A stretch of DNA of 48,434 nt from an uncultured Clostridiaceae bacterium (GTDB taxonomy: Bacteria > Bacillota > Clostridia > Lachnospirales > Lachnospiraceae). Under the pieces are notes generated by a model. That model was not told the DNA's origin and searched no databases. It saw only the letters and a list, made by a program, of their open reading frames with translations. Where the stretch lies: contig CAMWUK010000017.1 of the NCBI GenBank assembly GCA_947177415.1, forward strand, positions 1 through 48,434, written 5' to 3'. Numbering within the stretch: the stretch's first letter is position 1; every line of letters begins with the position of its first letter. Made by a program: the position numbers and the translations under genes. Shown here in pieces: positions 33,959 to 42,659 of this stretch.

Positions 33959-35914
33959 ATGAACAATTATAATGCATATTTTGAAGTTGCATCCATATTT
34001 TTTCTTGTTCTGATATTATTGCTTGTGAGTATAAAGCGGCAGTTGGATATTATACAGAATAAGATATTTTATTGGGGCATCGTACTTATGTTGATCTTGA
34101 ATATCGTGGATGCAATAAGTGCAAATTTAATAAATTATGAGAATATACATACAGGAGAGAATGTCGTGTCTTTGTATATTCACTGGGGATTGAATATTGC
34201 AGCTTACTTGGTGCAGCAGATATTGGTACAGTTGTTTTTGGTGTATGTAGTCATTGCGACTAAAGAGAAAGAAGAAAAGGAAGGATTGTTTTTTTATATA
34301 CTGAGTGGTATATCTATAATATATTATTTTCTAGTGCTTTCTACTCCTTTTACTAATTGGGTATTTTCTTTTAATGAACAAGGAACCTATCAATATGGAC
34401 CATTGCATAGTATCTTGTATATTTCACCTGCTATTTATGGACTTTATGCGTGTATCCGTATGTTGTTGGACAAAAAAAGATTTGGAAAGATGCAGAAGAT
34501 ATGTGTGGTGGCTTTTGCTGCTATATTGGTGGTTGGAACTGTAATACAGGTGGTATTTGTACCTAATTATCTGATTATATATTTTCTTGTGACAATTATA
34601 CTTACAGCGGTGTTTCTCACATTACAATCGCCGGATTACTATATTGATAAAACTACAATGGCATTTAATCATGAAGGGCTTATGGTTATGATTAATGAGC
34701 GAATTACACGAGGCAAGCCGTTTTCTGTATTATTTTTGTCAATCTGTGATTTTGAGAATATAAAGGATGGTTTTTCGGCAGACAATAAAAAGCATGTATA
34801 TAGCAGTTTGTGTCAGAAATTATTTAAGATTCCAAAGACAGATGTATTTCGTGAAGAAGATAAACTTTACATTTTGTTTAATGATATTTCCAAAGCAGAA
34901 GAAAATGATAAGATGGTAGAGAGATGGCTCAAGGATGGAATCAAAGTAGAAGGTATGCGTGAGCCGGTAAAGATTGTGGCAGAAATGCTTTCCTTTGATT
35001 TTCCAGGAAGAATACATACCGTAGAAGAATTTAACTCTATTATCAAGTATTTTGTTATGGGGAATTACTATAAGCAGTATAATGTATTGCAGTTTATTAA
35101 TGAAGAATTCTTTCAGAAGAAGAAACGTTATGAGGATGTAAGGCGTTTGGTGGAGGAAGCTATCCGGACGGATGGAATAGAGATATTTTATCAGCCAATA
35201 TATTCTACACAAAAAGATGATTTTCTTTGTGCGGAAGCATTGGTACGGTTGAAGGATGGCGAAACCATTGGTTTTGTTTCGCCAGAAGAATTTATTCCAA
35301 TTGCAGAGAAGGAACATTTGATCTTACAGTTGGAGAATATTATTCTTCGTAAGATATGCGGATTTGTAAAGCAGGAAAAATTACAGGATTATGGTTTAGA
35401 GTATATTGAGGTGAATTTGTCTGGTAATCAGTGTATGCAGACAGATTTATATGAACAACTTCATGCATTAATTGAAGAATATGGGATTCCTCCTAAATTT
35501 ATTAATTTTGAAGTGACAGAGACCTCAGCGATTGATAACAGTGAATGCCTGATACAGAATATGCAGCAGCTTTTGGATTATGGGGCTTCTTTTGCGTTAG
35601 ATGATTATGGTTCAGGATGCTCTAATTTGCAATATCTGGTGGAATTTCCATTTGAAATTGTAAAACTGGATAAGGAGATTGTGTGGACCTATTTTGGAAA
35701 GGGAAACCAGAGAGTAAAATCCATATTGCCTTTATCCGTAAATATGCTTCATGATATTGATGTGCGTATTGTAGCAGAAGGCGTAGAAACAGAAGAACAG
35801 AAGAATGAACTGATTCGTATGGGTGTACAGTATTTGCAGGGATATTATTTCTCAAAGCCCATCAATGAACAGGAGTTTATTCAATTTTTAAAGGAGCGTA
35901 ATAGTTGTATATAA
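33959..35914 (+). CDS. Membrane c-di-GMP phosphodiesterase (MHYT-like multi-TM, degenerate GGDEF, EAL)
   Basis: 651 residues. Seven or so N-terminal membrane segments (about 8-222) are followed by a degenerate GGDEF-type domain (about 235-380; no GGDEF or metal motif) and an intact EAL domain (about 400-648). Active-site residues of EAL enzymes are present: EAL in AEALVRL (about 425), N in VNLSGNQC, E in FEVTET, DD in LDDYGSG, K in VKLDKEI, E in AEGVETEEQ. It should hydrolyse c-di-GMP to pGpG in response to a membrane signal. The following acetyltransferase gene overlaps it by 10 bases, so they are co-translated. Confidence 0.93.
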   Translation: MNNYNAYFEVASIFFLVLILLLVSIKRQLDIIQNKIFYWGIVLMLILNIVDAISANLINYENIHTGENVVSLYIHWGLNIAAYLVQQILVQLFLVYVVIATKEKEEKEGLFFYILSGISIIYYFLVLSTPFTNWVFSFNEQGTYQYGPLHSILYISPAIYGLYACIRMLLDKKRFGKMQKICVVAFAAILVVGTVIQVVFVPNYLIIYFLVTIILTAVFLTLQSPDYYIDKTTMAFNHEGLMVMINERITRGKPFSVLFLSICDFENIKDGFSADNKKHVYSSLCQKLFKIPKTDVFREEDKLYILFNDISKAEENDKMVERWLKDGIKVEGMREPVKIVAEMLSFDFPGRIHTVEEFNSIIKYFVMGNYYKQYNVLQFINEEFFQKKKRYEDVRRLVEEAIRTDGIEIFYQPIYSTQKDDFLCAEALVRLKDGETIGFVSPEEFIPIAEKEHLILQLENIILRKICGFVKQEKLQDYGLEYIEVNLSGNQCMQTDLYEQLHALIEEYGIPPKFINFEVTETSAIDNSECLIQNMQQLLDYGASFALDDYGSGCSNLQYLVEFPFEIVKLDKEIVWTYFGKGNQRVKSILPLSVNMLHDIDVRIVAEGVETEEQKNELIRMGVQYLQGYYFSKPINEQEFIQFLKERNSCI

Positions 35915-36483
35915 AAGGAAATAGTTTGAATTTACAGTATGAATTTGGGGAGTACCTTGCAAAGGTACTCCCTGCATATTATTGTGAACAGGTGCTTGTT
36001 TTTTATCAAGAGAACCAACTACATTTTGATATTTGGGAAGCAAAAAGAGATAATAATTTCTACACAAAACATTATCAGAGGAATTTGCTGGAAGTGGAAT
36101 TTAATGCTGCGGTTAAAGGAAAGATGCTTCGATATTATATTTTTTACAAAAATAATCCAAATCAAATTATAGGGTGTGTAAATTTTCATGAGATAAAACG
36201 AGGAGCTTTTTGTAGCTGCCAGATAGGATATAAGGTACACCACAAGTTTTGTAATCGGGGAATTGGAAAAGAAACAGTAGGTAAATTGATTGATTATATA
36301 TTTGCAGAAAGTGGATTGCACCGGATAGAGGCTTTGATTCACCCGGAAAATGCACCATCTATTGCACTGGCTGAAAAAGTGGGATTTGAAAGAGAAGGAA
36401 TTGTCAAAGGCGCAGTTATGTTGTGTGGCCAGTGGCAGGATATGTACCGTTATGGATTGGTGAATAATGATGAAAAAATTTAG
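35905..36483 (+). CDS. GNAT family N-acetyltransferase (RimJ/RimL type)
   Basis: 192 residues from TTG 35905, with AAGGAG 8 bases upstream inside the EAL gene's last codons. GNAT features: an N-terminal FDIWEAKRDNNFYTKHYQRN helix pair, acetyl-CoA loop in YKVHHKFCNRGIGKETV (about 114-130), then LHRIEALIHPENAPSIALAEKVGF and the RYGL end. Such enzymes acetylate protein N-termini or small molecules; the substrate is unknown. The 10-base overlap with the EAL gene and 8-base gap to tadA suggest one operon of three genes. Confidence 0.9.
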   Translation: MYIKGNSLNLQYEFGEYLAKVLPAYYCEQVLVFYQENQLHFDIWEAKRDNNFYTKHYQRNLLEVEFNAAVKGKMLRYYIFYKNNPNQIIGCVNFHEIKRGAFCSCQIGYKVHHKFCNRGIGKETVGKLIDYIFAESGLHRIEALIHPENAPSIALAEKVGFEREGIVKGAVMLCGQWQDMYRYGLVNNDEKI

Positions 36484-36491
36484 GGGGAAAT

Positions 36492-36989
36492 ATGGAACAG
36501 GATAAAGATATCAGATTTATGAAAGAGGCTATAAAACAGGCGAAAAAAGCCTATGCTATAGATGAAGTACCAATAGGCTGTGTGATTGTGCATAAGGATA
36601 AAATTATTGCCAGAGGATATAATAAGAGAAATACGAAAAAAAATACATTAGCACATGCAGAAATGATAGCCATAGAAAAGGCTTGTAAAAAACTAGGAGA
36701 CTGGCGGGTAGAGGAGTGTACTATGTATATTACTTTGGAGCCATGCCCTATGTGTGCTGGTGCTATTGTACAAGCAAGAATCCCAAGGGTGGTTATTGGA
36801 ACCCGTAATAAGAAAGCAGGCTGTGCAGGCTCGGTTTTGAATTTGCTGCAGGTACAAGGGTTTAATCATCGGGTAGATCTTACCGAAGGGGTTTTGCAAG
36901 AAGAGTGTAGCCAGATGATGAAGGATTTTTTTCGGGAGATGCGGGAGAAAAAGATGTCACAAGAAAAAATTGATATAACTAAATGTTAA
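36492..36989 (+). CDS. tadA: tRNA adenosine(34) deaminase TadA
   Basis: 165 residues behind AGGGGGA. It converts adenosine 34 to inosine in tRNA-Arg(ACG) for wobble decoding. Zinc-deaminase motifs are complete: HAE at about 55 (TLAHAEMIAIE) and PCPMCAGA at about 84-91. Length is normal. It is the third gene of the transcript starting at the EAL promoter; 36990-37057 shows no clear terminator. tadA is essential in most bacteria, so its place behind signalling genes is notable. Confidence 0.96.
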   Translation: MEQDKDIRFMKEAIKQAKKAYAIDEVPIGCVIVHKDKIIARGYNKRNTKKNTLAHAEMIAIEKACKKLGDWRVEECTMYITLEPCPMCAGAIVQARIPRVVIGTRNKKAGCAGSVLNLLQVQGFNHRVDLTEGVLQEECSQMMKDFFREMREKKMSQEKIDITKC

Positions 36990-37057
36990 AAAAAGAGTAT
37001 AAAAGATAGACTTTGTTTATAGAGTGTACATTTAACATTGGAAAAATTTAATTATTA

Positions 37058-37086
37058 TTGACAAAAAATGTAAAAAATGGTATTCT
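37058..37086 (+). promoter_or_regulatory. Strong sigma-A promoter of the lipoprotein-ABC operon
   Basis: A perfect TTGACA (37058-37063), 17-base spacer and TATTCT (37081-37086). It lies about 97 bases before the first gene. Confidence 0.8.
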
Positions 37087-37095
37087 TCTATACGA

Positions 37096-37130
37096 TGTAC
37101 AAATAACAATTTTTGATTTATATTTGTACA
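37096..37130 (+). promoter_or_regulatory. Inverted repeat at the start of the transcript
   Basis: TGTACAAATA (37096-37105) and TATTTGTACA (37121-37130) are perfect inverted arms 15 bases apart, right at the predicted transcription start. They could bind a dimeric regulator or form a 5' RNA hairpin; which one is not shown by the sequence. Confidence 0.5.
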
Positions 37131-37182
37131 TATAAAAAATGAAGAATAGCGTATTTTTCTTTCTGGGATATGGAGGAAACAG

Positions 37183-37557
37183 GTGAAAAGGAGAATAAAG
37201 AGAATCGTTTGCATGTTATTATCATGTATATTTGTTTGTTGTATGTTATCTAGTTGTGGAGGAACCGATAAAGGTGAGAGAAACAAGAAAAAGATAGAGG
37301 ATTTGGATACTAGTGCATATATTGAGCTTAATACTAGTAGCAAGAAAGCATCAATCAAAGGTGCAAGTAATATAGATACAGGATATGGAGTATATAATCT
37401 TAATTCCAGAAGTGCAGTAAGTTATAGTGGTACTTATGCTGTGGGAAATACTATTACATTTACTTACACATCTGCAGGAGCTGAGAGATTCAATGTAACA
37501 ATATCTTTTAAAGTTCCAAAGGATGGAGAAAAAACAAAAATAGAGTTTAGTTACTAG
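37183..37557 (+). CDS. Small lipoprotein of unknown function
   Basis: 124 residues from GTG 37183 with GGAGG upstream. A basic N-terminus, a hydrophobic segment and lipobox LSSC (about 25-28) mark a lipid-anchored protein. The mature part (about 97 residues) is Ser/Thr/Lys-rich and beta-like (IELNTSSKKASIKGASN, ITFTYTSAGAERFNVT). First gene of the ABC transporter operon; 72 bases before the next. Confidence 0.75.
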   Translation: MKRRIKRIVCMLLSCIFVCCMLSSCGGTDKGERNKKKIEDLDTSAYIELNTSSKKASIKGASNIDTGYGVYNLNSRSAVSYSGTYAVGNTITFTYTSAGAERFNVTISFKVPKDGEKTKIEFSY

Positions 37558-37629
37558 AAATAAAAGAAAAATGAAAGAAAATATGCTATTTTTTTGTTTT
37601 GTTAATAAGTTTTAGAAAGGAAAGTTAAG

Positions 37630-38109
37630 ATGAAAAAAATATTAATTTACATGGCATGTGTTGTTATATTGAATATAGCTGGATGTGGTTTTTCAAAAAA
37701 TATAACAGAAGAAGCTTATGCTACATACGAATATCAAAACAAAAATGGAGAAATGGCAGAAATTTCTATCAATAAAAATGAAATCAGTTTTCATAATATT
37801 GATGTGTCTGTTATTCAAGAAAAAAAGGCTGCGATGATGCAATTAAAAGAGGGGAAAAAACAGGAGGCAGAAGGAAAAACACTTTCAGAAAAAGAAAAGG
37901 CAGAATTGTTAGAAGAGTGCATGACGAAAGTAAATGTAGATGGATTGAAAGAATGTTCTTGTAAATATGCTTCGGAATATGCAGAAGAATCCCAAGCTGT
38001 TTATTTTGATATGGAGATTGAGGAAGAATCTATAACACTGATATATGATTTAAAACATGAAACATTAAATTTTTATGATATGGAATTTTTAAAGAAGAAC
38101 GAGGGATAA
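37630..38109 (+). CDS. Small lipoprotein of unknown function
   Basis: 159 residues behind GAAAGG. Short signal with lipobox IAGC (about 16-19), then a Glu/Lys-rich mature domain containing a helical middle (KKAAMMQLKEGKKQEAEG). No recognised domain. Its stop is 1 base before the ABC ATPase ATG, so it is translationally linked with the transporter and may be its extracytoplasmic partner (inference). Confidence 0.75.
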   Translation: MKKILIYMACVVILNIAGCGFSKNITEEAYATYEYQNKNGEMAEISINKNEISFHNIDVSVIQEKKAAMMQLKEGKKQEAEGKTLSEKEKAELLEECMTKVNVDGLKECSCKYASEYAEESQAVYFDMEIEEESITLIYDLKHETLNFYDMEFLKKNEG

Positions 38110-38110
38110 C

Positions 38111-38773
38111 ATGATTGTATGCAAACATATTAGTAAAACATTTCCGACACATACAAAAGCATTGCAGGATGTTTCTATACATATAAAAAAGGGAGAATAT
38201 GTAGCATTAATTGGAAAATCCGGAAGTGGAAAATCTACGATGTTAAATATTATTGGACTTATTGACACACCCACAGAGGGAGAAGTATATATTAATGGAA
38301 AGATGGTTTGTAAAACAACAGAAAAAGAGAAGGCAGGTATACGGAATTCAGAGATGGGGTATGTGTTTCAGTCTTTTTTTCTGGAAAAAGCATATACAGT
38401 GTATAAAAATGTTGAAATGCCATTATTAATTGCCGATGTTCCCAAAAAAGAACGAAAAAAATTAGTTCAGGAGTCATTAGATAAAGTCGGATTATTACAT
38501 AAAGAAAAAGAACTTGCAAAAAATCTTTCTGGTGGAGAACAGCAGAGAGTGAGCATTGCAAGAGCATTGGTAAATAATCCCAATATTATATTGGCAGATG
38601 AGCCATGTGGTAATTTAGACAGTGAAAACACAGAAAATATTATGAGAATATTTGAAGAATTAAATCGTGATGGAAAGACTATTGTATTAGTTACACATAG
38701 TAAGGAAGAAGCAGATAGGGCGAGACGGAAAATTGCTTTAAAAGATGGAAGGATAGTTGATAATGAAGTTTAA
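38111..38773 (+). CDS. ABC transporter ATP-binding protein (MacB/LolD-like)
   Basis: 220 residues with all ABC motifs: Walker A GKSGSGKST (about 35-43), Q-loop YVFQSFF, signature LSGGEQQRVS, Walker B ILADEPCGNLD and H-loop VLVTHS. The size and the sequence around Walker A match the MacB/LolD/BceA group, which power transmembrane subunits of the FtsX/MacB fold and usually export peptides or lipoproteins or sense antimicrobial peptides. The next gene overlaps it by 11 bases. Confidence 0.93.
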   Translation: MIVCKHISKTFPTHTKALQDVSIHIKKGEYVALIGKSGSGKSTMLNIIGLIDTPTEGEVYINGKMVCKTTEKEKAGIRNSEMGYVFQSFFLEKAYTVYKNVEMPLLIADVPKKERKKLVQESLDKVGLLHKEKELAKNLSGGEQQRVSIARALVNNPNIILADEPCGNLDSENTENIMRIFEELNRDGKTIVLVTHSKEEADRARRKIALKDGRIVDNEV

Positions 38774-39896
38774 AAGAATAGTTGCCGTTGCATGGAACGA
38801 ATTCAATTTATGGAAGCTATTTTTTTGTATTAATATAACTATTGTTTCGTTATTGTTTTCCATTACTTTGTTAGTGATTAGTCTGGCAATTTGTTTACCG
38901 GGAGAGATATACAAAGAGGTGAAAGATACAGATTTATGTTATTTTAGCATAGGAAATATAGATCCGACAGATTTGGATTATCTTTTAAAGTTACCTATAA
39001 CAATACAAAGTTATGGAGTAGATTGTTATTTGGAAGATTACATGCAAGGATTTAATAAAAATCAGAAGAAAAATATAATGGAAGAGGCTGCCTTTTTTAA
39101 TTTTGAACAATATAGGGAAGGCTATAATAGTGAAACACTTCAAGAACTTAATGACCATTTAGTAGATGGAGAAAGGTGGCAGGAGGCAGATAATGAAAGG
39201 ATTACAATAATGCCTATGTGGATAGAGGAGAGTGTTGCAGAGGCATTAGACTTATCTGTTTCAGAACACCTAACACTAAAAAATGATTTTGGTGAAGTGG
39301 ATTTTTTTATAAAAGGAATTTATGAAAAACAAATGGAGTTAGCCAATGCGTATATTCCTATATGTCTGTATAGTGAAGTGTTTATGGAAGATAAAACACA
39401 CAATTTAGAACTTTCGGTAAAGTGTGATAGCAGCATTGAAGATTTGTTGGGGATTATAGGAGAACTAAAAGAAAAATATTTTATTGTTGATTCTTATGAA
39501 AACTCAATACAGTCGATGTTGTATTTTTTATATATGTTGTATGTTTTAGTTGGAATTTTAATCTGTATGTCCCTTCAAATCTTAAATAATCTAAATAAGC
39601 TATATTATATGCATAGAATGGAATTTTGGAAAATAAATAAGTCTATAGGAATGACAGACATAGATATTATAAAAATTAATAGTGTGTTGGTAGAAATAGT
39701 TCTTGGAATCTCCCTATTGTTTGGAACAACTTTAGCATATTTCTTAAATCAATATTTTGTATCGTATATAAAAGATTTGTTTGAAATGGAAGAGTTAAAT
39801 TGTAAATTGTCTGGAATGAGTGTACTAGCACTTTATTTTGTTTGCAACCTATTATTCTTATTGGGAAAGTGGATGAAAAAAGTTAATAGGAAGTAA
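38763..39896 (+). CDS. FtsX-like ABC permease subunit
   Basis: 377 residues from ATG 38763 with GGAAGGA upstream; the start overlaps the ATPase gene. One membrane segment near the N-terminus (about 23-46), a large extracytoplasmic domain (about 50-245) and three segments at the end (about 250-370) give the FtsX/MacB four-segment topology. Divergent in sequence. Probably pairs with the next gene product as a heterodimeric permease. Confidence 0.8.
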   Translation: MKFKRIVAVAWNEFNLWKLFFCINITIVSLLFSITLLVISLAICLPGEIYKEVKDTDLCYFSIGNIDPTDLDYLLKLPITIQSYGVDCYLEDYMQGFNKNQKKNIMEEAAFFNFEQYREGYNSETLQELNDHLVDGERWQEADNERITIMPMWIEESVAEALDLSVSEHLTLKNDFGEVDFFIKGIYEKQMELANAYIPICLYSEVFMEDKTHNLELSVKCDSSIEDLLGIIGELKEKYFIVDSYENSIQSMLYFLYMLYVLVGILICMSLQILNNLNKLYYMHRMEFWKINKSIGMTDIDIIKINSVLVEIVLGISLLFGTTLAYFLNQYFVSYIKDLFEMEELNCKLSGMSVLALYFVCNLLFLLGKWMKKVNRK

Positions 39897-39900
39897 CAAC

Positions 39901-41298
39901 TTGACAAATAAAAGTGAAAGAATGGAAATTATGAAGATAAAGGAATGTTTAAAATTAAGTTTTTATGATATAAAGATGAAAAAAAGCCGGAATTTCCGGT
40001 TTTTTCTTAATATACTATTTATTGCAACAATTACCAGTTTGCTTGGGATATTTGTGTTTGCAATTCAGCGGAATTATAATGATTTATTGAATAATCAAAT
40101 ATCCATGAGTTATGTGGCACATTATTTAGATTTAGACAAGGATGGGGAAATAATTTATAATGAGGAATATGAATTATCCCAAATGTTGCAAAAGCACAAT
40201 TGGGTAAAGGGAATTTTAAGATATGCCGAAATAGATTTGCTTGATTTTTTAAAAAAAGAAAATTGGAGTTTTCTTAGTATTAGTCATGCCCGTATGGATA
40301 TTAATGGAAAAAGTTATCAGGGGGAAGATGATTATTCTTATGATTTTATTGATGAAAAACGTCCCTATCAGATGGACGAAAGTATTTATTCTGTGCCATT
40401 CGGAATATCTGCAGTTGAATTATCAGGAAACTTTGAACCGCCAATGATTATAAAAGAATTTTTTTATCGGTTTTCAAATGAACCAATTATTTCTTATGGA
40501 AGATATTTGGAAAAAAATAGGGAAGTGATGATGAGTGAATATATGTTGAATTGTTTTGGCATATATGATAATTATGAGAAGTATATAGGGAAAACTCTTT
40601 CCTTTTTTGTGGATGGTAAAAATGTACTGGACAATTATACTTTAGTAGGAATTTTTAATAGTAACTTTTTCAGGGTGAGTGCAAACAATACCAGAAATCA
40701 AATATGGATTGCTGGAAATAGTGGTATATATAAAAAATATAAATGTGTATATATAAAAGAACAGGCATGTACAGCATCTTTTCCACAATTAACAGATTTA
40801 GAGAAGGAACTTAAAAAGTTTGGCAAAGGGAACTTTTGGGATAATGGGGAAAGAGAGGAGTATGAGTTTATTGAAAAAATGAAACAGATTATAGAAAAAG
40901 TTATATATATTATTGTCCTAATTGGGATAGTAGCAGTGCTTCTTAACCTGATTAATAATATATACATCGATATGCAAGAAAATACTGCTTTTTATGGTAT
41001 GCTACGGGCAATGGGAATTTGTCCACAAAAAGTCTATCTGCTTGTGACGATAAGAGAATGGATTATGATTATCTTTACATTTTTGTTTTCGGTCTTTTTA
41101 GTAAGTATAGGGGTTAGAGGTATTGAGTTTCTTATGAAACAAATATTCTTTATGAATATAGAGATTACAATATCAGATTATTTGAATAGCATTCTTATTG
41201 TACTTTGTGGCACAGTTTTTATTGTTACCATTATTACATATTTATGTTATTATAAATTATTGAAGAGTAAAATTGCAAATAACCTAAAAGGATGTTAG
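39901..41298 (+). CDS. FtsX-like ABC permease subunit
   Basis: 465 residues from TTG 39901, which has AGGAAG at the right distance; ATG 39922 or 39931 are alternatives. Same topology as its neighbour: a segment at about 30-55, a large extracytoplasmic domain (about 60-330) and three C-terminal segments with the FtsX region ENTAFYGMLRAMGICPQKV. Last core gene of the transporter operon. No sensor kinase or regulator is adjacent, so it is not a full Bce-type resistance module. Confidence 0.85.
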   Translation: MTNKSERMEIMKIKECLKLSFYDIKMKKSRNFRFFLNILFIATITSLLGIFVFAIQRNYNDLLNNQISMSYVAHYLDLDKDGEIIYNEEYELSQMLQKHNWVKGILRYAEIDLLDFLKKENWSFLSISHARMDINGKSYQGEDDYSYDFIDEKRPYQMDESIYSVPFGISAVELSGNFEPPMIIKEFFYRFSNEPIISYGRYLEKNREVMMSEYMLNCFGIYDNYEKYIGKTLSFFVDGKNVLDNYTLVGIFNSNFFRVSANNTRNQIWIAGNSGIYKKYKCVYIKEQACTASFPQLTDLEKELKKFGKGNFWDNGEREEYEFIEKMKQIIEKVIYIIVLIGIVAVLLNLINNIYIDMQENTAFYGMLRAMGICPQKVYLLVTIREWIMIIFTFLFSVFLVSIGVRGIEFLMKQIFFMNIEITISDYLNSILIVLCGTVFIVTIITYLCYYKLLKSKIANNLKGC

Positions 41299-41370
41299 CT
41301 GATAGACGGATCCTAGTTGTGACAACAACAGTCTGCAATATAAGCTGTGGATAATTGAGGAGAGGATAAT

Positions 41371-41424
41371 ATGTATAGAAAAACTCAAAGAAAAGCAGAA
41401 AACAAAGAAGGAGAAAACAAATGA
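41371..41424 (+). CDS. 17-codon leader ORF coupled to the next gene
   Basis: ATG 41371 is preceded by GAGGAG and encodes MYRKTQRKAENKEGENK, then TGA. The stop (41422-41424) overlaps the ATG of the membrane protein (41421) as ATGA. The peptide is very basic and polar. It may promote or attenuate translation of the next gene; expression is not shown. Confidence 0.45.
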   Translation: MYRKTQRKAENKEGENK

Positions 41425-42104
41425 GAGTAAAAAGAATGAGATGGGATATGGCAGTTTGTCTTATGTTGTTGTCATTGACTGTTTTTGGAATCATGAAATT
41501 AAATGACAAGACAGAATTTTTAAATAAAGCCCTTGACAGGATGGAACCATACTTGAATCAAGTAACAGAAGTATCTGATGGTGAGATTGGCGGGTATGCA
41601 ACCAAAGATTTGCCAAGACTTGAAACAGAGGAAGAACTTAGAGAATCAGATGGATATTTTACAATGGAGATGACTAGTGGACAGTTGTACAATATGGGTA
41701 CTGTTATGGGAAAAGAGAATTGCTGGAATGTGGTAAAATTAGATAGTGATAGGCTTGTAGCAATAAAACTAAACAAAAATAAGCTTCAAGAAGTAAAAGA
41801 TGGTAACAGGGATAAACTGATTTTGCCAACAGGTGTTTGTGTTCATGAAGACAGTGAGGCGTATGCATTAATGCGGAAGTGGAATGAAAATTATGAGGTT
41901 GTTGATGATTTTTATATTGATATGGATGGTATGGCAGATTACAGTACAACAGTATTATCTGATAAAATGATGGGTATTTTATTGGTTATAGAATGTATTT
42001 TGCCGATAGTAGCATTTGCTGGTATGATAGGAACTATTTTCTTTTATCACTGGATTGGGGTGAAAATTGGAATTTTTCCACCAATATTTAATCGAAAAAA
42101 ATAG
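41421..42104 (+). CDS. Two-segment membrane protein of unknown function
   Basis: 227 residues. A membrane segment near the N-terminus (about 9-25), an extracytoplasmic domain of about 155 residues and a second segment (about 187-213) ending in a short basic tail. No family recognised. AAGGAG lies inside the leader ORF upstream. It follows the transporter operon at 122 bases and may be part of it. Its TAG stop abuts a palindromic element. Confidence 0.7.
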   Translation: MRVKRMRWDMAVCLMLLSLTVFGIMKLNDKTEFLNKALDRMEPYLNQVTEVSDGEIGGYATKDLPRLETEEELRESDGYFTMEMTSGQLYNMGTVMGKENCWNVVKLDSDRLVAIKLNKNKLQEVKDGNRDKLILPTGVCVHEDSEAYALMRKWNENYEVVDDFYIDMDGMADYSTTVLSDKMMGILLVIECILPIVAFAGMIGTIFFYHWIGVKIGIFPPIFNRKK

Positions 42105-42139
42105 TAACAGTTCAGATACTTTCACTGATAGAAAAAATG
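42096..42139 (+). repeat. Decayed 28-bp palindromic insertion at a stop codon
   Basis: AAAAAATA (42096-42103) and AAAAAATG (42132-42139) flank a 28-bp insert, GTAACAGTTCAG ... CTGATAG (42104-42131). Seven of eight flank bases match. The insert's first base is the last base of the upstream gene's TAG stop. Confidence 0.6.
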
Positions 42140-42160
42140 AAAGAAAATATGTAAAAAGTC

Positions 42161-42189
42161 TTGACAGATAAACATAAAAAAGTTATACT
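42161..42189 (+). promoter_or_regulatory. Strong promoter of the SRP RNA
   Basis: Perfect TTGACA (42161-42166), 17-base spacer, TATACT (42184-42189). Predicted start near 42196, about 60 bases before the mature RNA, so the 5' leader is probably removed by processing. Confidence 0.85.
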
Positions 42190-42257
42190 AAAAGCCTATA
42201 TTGTAAACTTACTTGTCTGCTGATGCAGGCATCACCGTAAATGAAAGTGTCATAAAA

Positions 42258-42525
42258 TTTCCGCGCAGCCGGGGAGACAGCGGTGCCCTGTACCCACAAT
42301 CCGCTATAGTGGGGGTGATATTCTGCCTAGGGTAATTTCTTGTGAGGCTGCCCTCTGTAAGTGGCGTTGACGTTTCGGTCTTACGCAATAGGAGCTTGTG
42401 AACCGTGTCAGGTTGGGAACAAAGCAGCACTAAGCAAGAATTCTTATGTGATGTAAGGTCGCCGGGACTGAGTTAACTGCAGAGGTAACGCTTATGAGGG
42501 TTATTCGAAGCAGAATGCGTGGATT
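42258..42525 (+). ncRNA. ffs: Large signal recognition particle RNA (scRNA, Bacillus type)
   Basis: About 267 nt with both SRP domains. Alu domain: GGGGAGACAGCGGTGCCCTG and ACAATCCGCTATAG, close to the Bacillus scRNA. Middle: GTGGCGTTGACGTTT. S domain: GTGAACCGTGTCAGGTTGGG, AACAAAGCAGC, with a GGAA tetraloop closed by TTG/CAA where Bacillus has TCC/GGA. Later CTGAGTTAACTGC and GTAACGCTTATGAGGGT. The ends pair: TCCGCGCA (42260-42267) with TGCGTGGA (42516-42523). It binds Ffh and targets nascent membrane proteins. Exact ends are estimated. Confidence 0.95.
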
Positions 42526-42587
42526 TAAAATAAATTTATATGCTTCGCAAGCGAGGCACCATCATAAAAGAAAGTTGATGATCATAG

Positions 42588-42619
42588 AATTCCGATGCAG
42601 AGCATTGGGATTTTTTTTG
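42588..42619 (+). terminator. Rho-independent terminator of the SRP RNA
   Basis: AATTCCGATGC (42588-42598) pairs with GCATTGGGATT (42602-42612) with two G-T pairs, followed by eight Ts in total. Confidence 0.9.
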
Positions 42620-42652
42620 TTACTGTTTGCACCGCAGGTGTGAACAGTAACA
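42618..42652. repeat. Palindrome next to the SRP terminator T-run
   Basis: TGTTACTGTTTGCACC (42618-42633) pairs with GGTGTGAACAGTAACA (42637-42652), 15-16 bp with one G-T pair. Ends read GTTAC...GTAAC, the reverse polarity of the mobile palindromes, so it is a relative or a rearranged copy. Confidence 0.55.
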
Positions 42653-42659
42653 TAGTTAC

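Noticed and set aside
37058-41298. Complete Bce-type antimicrobial peptide resistance module
   Set aside because: The two-component system is absent and the two permease subunits are unlike a single BceB.
42209-42430. Minus-strand ORF inside the SRP RNA region
   Set aside because: It overlaps conserved RNA sequence and shows no protein family pattern.
42140-42600. Cobalamin or other riboswitch upstream of proA
   Set aside because: The structured block matches the large SRP RNA base for base in its conserved parts (Alu and S domain) and has its own promoter and terminator.
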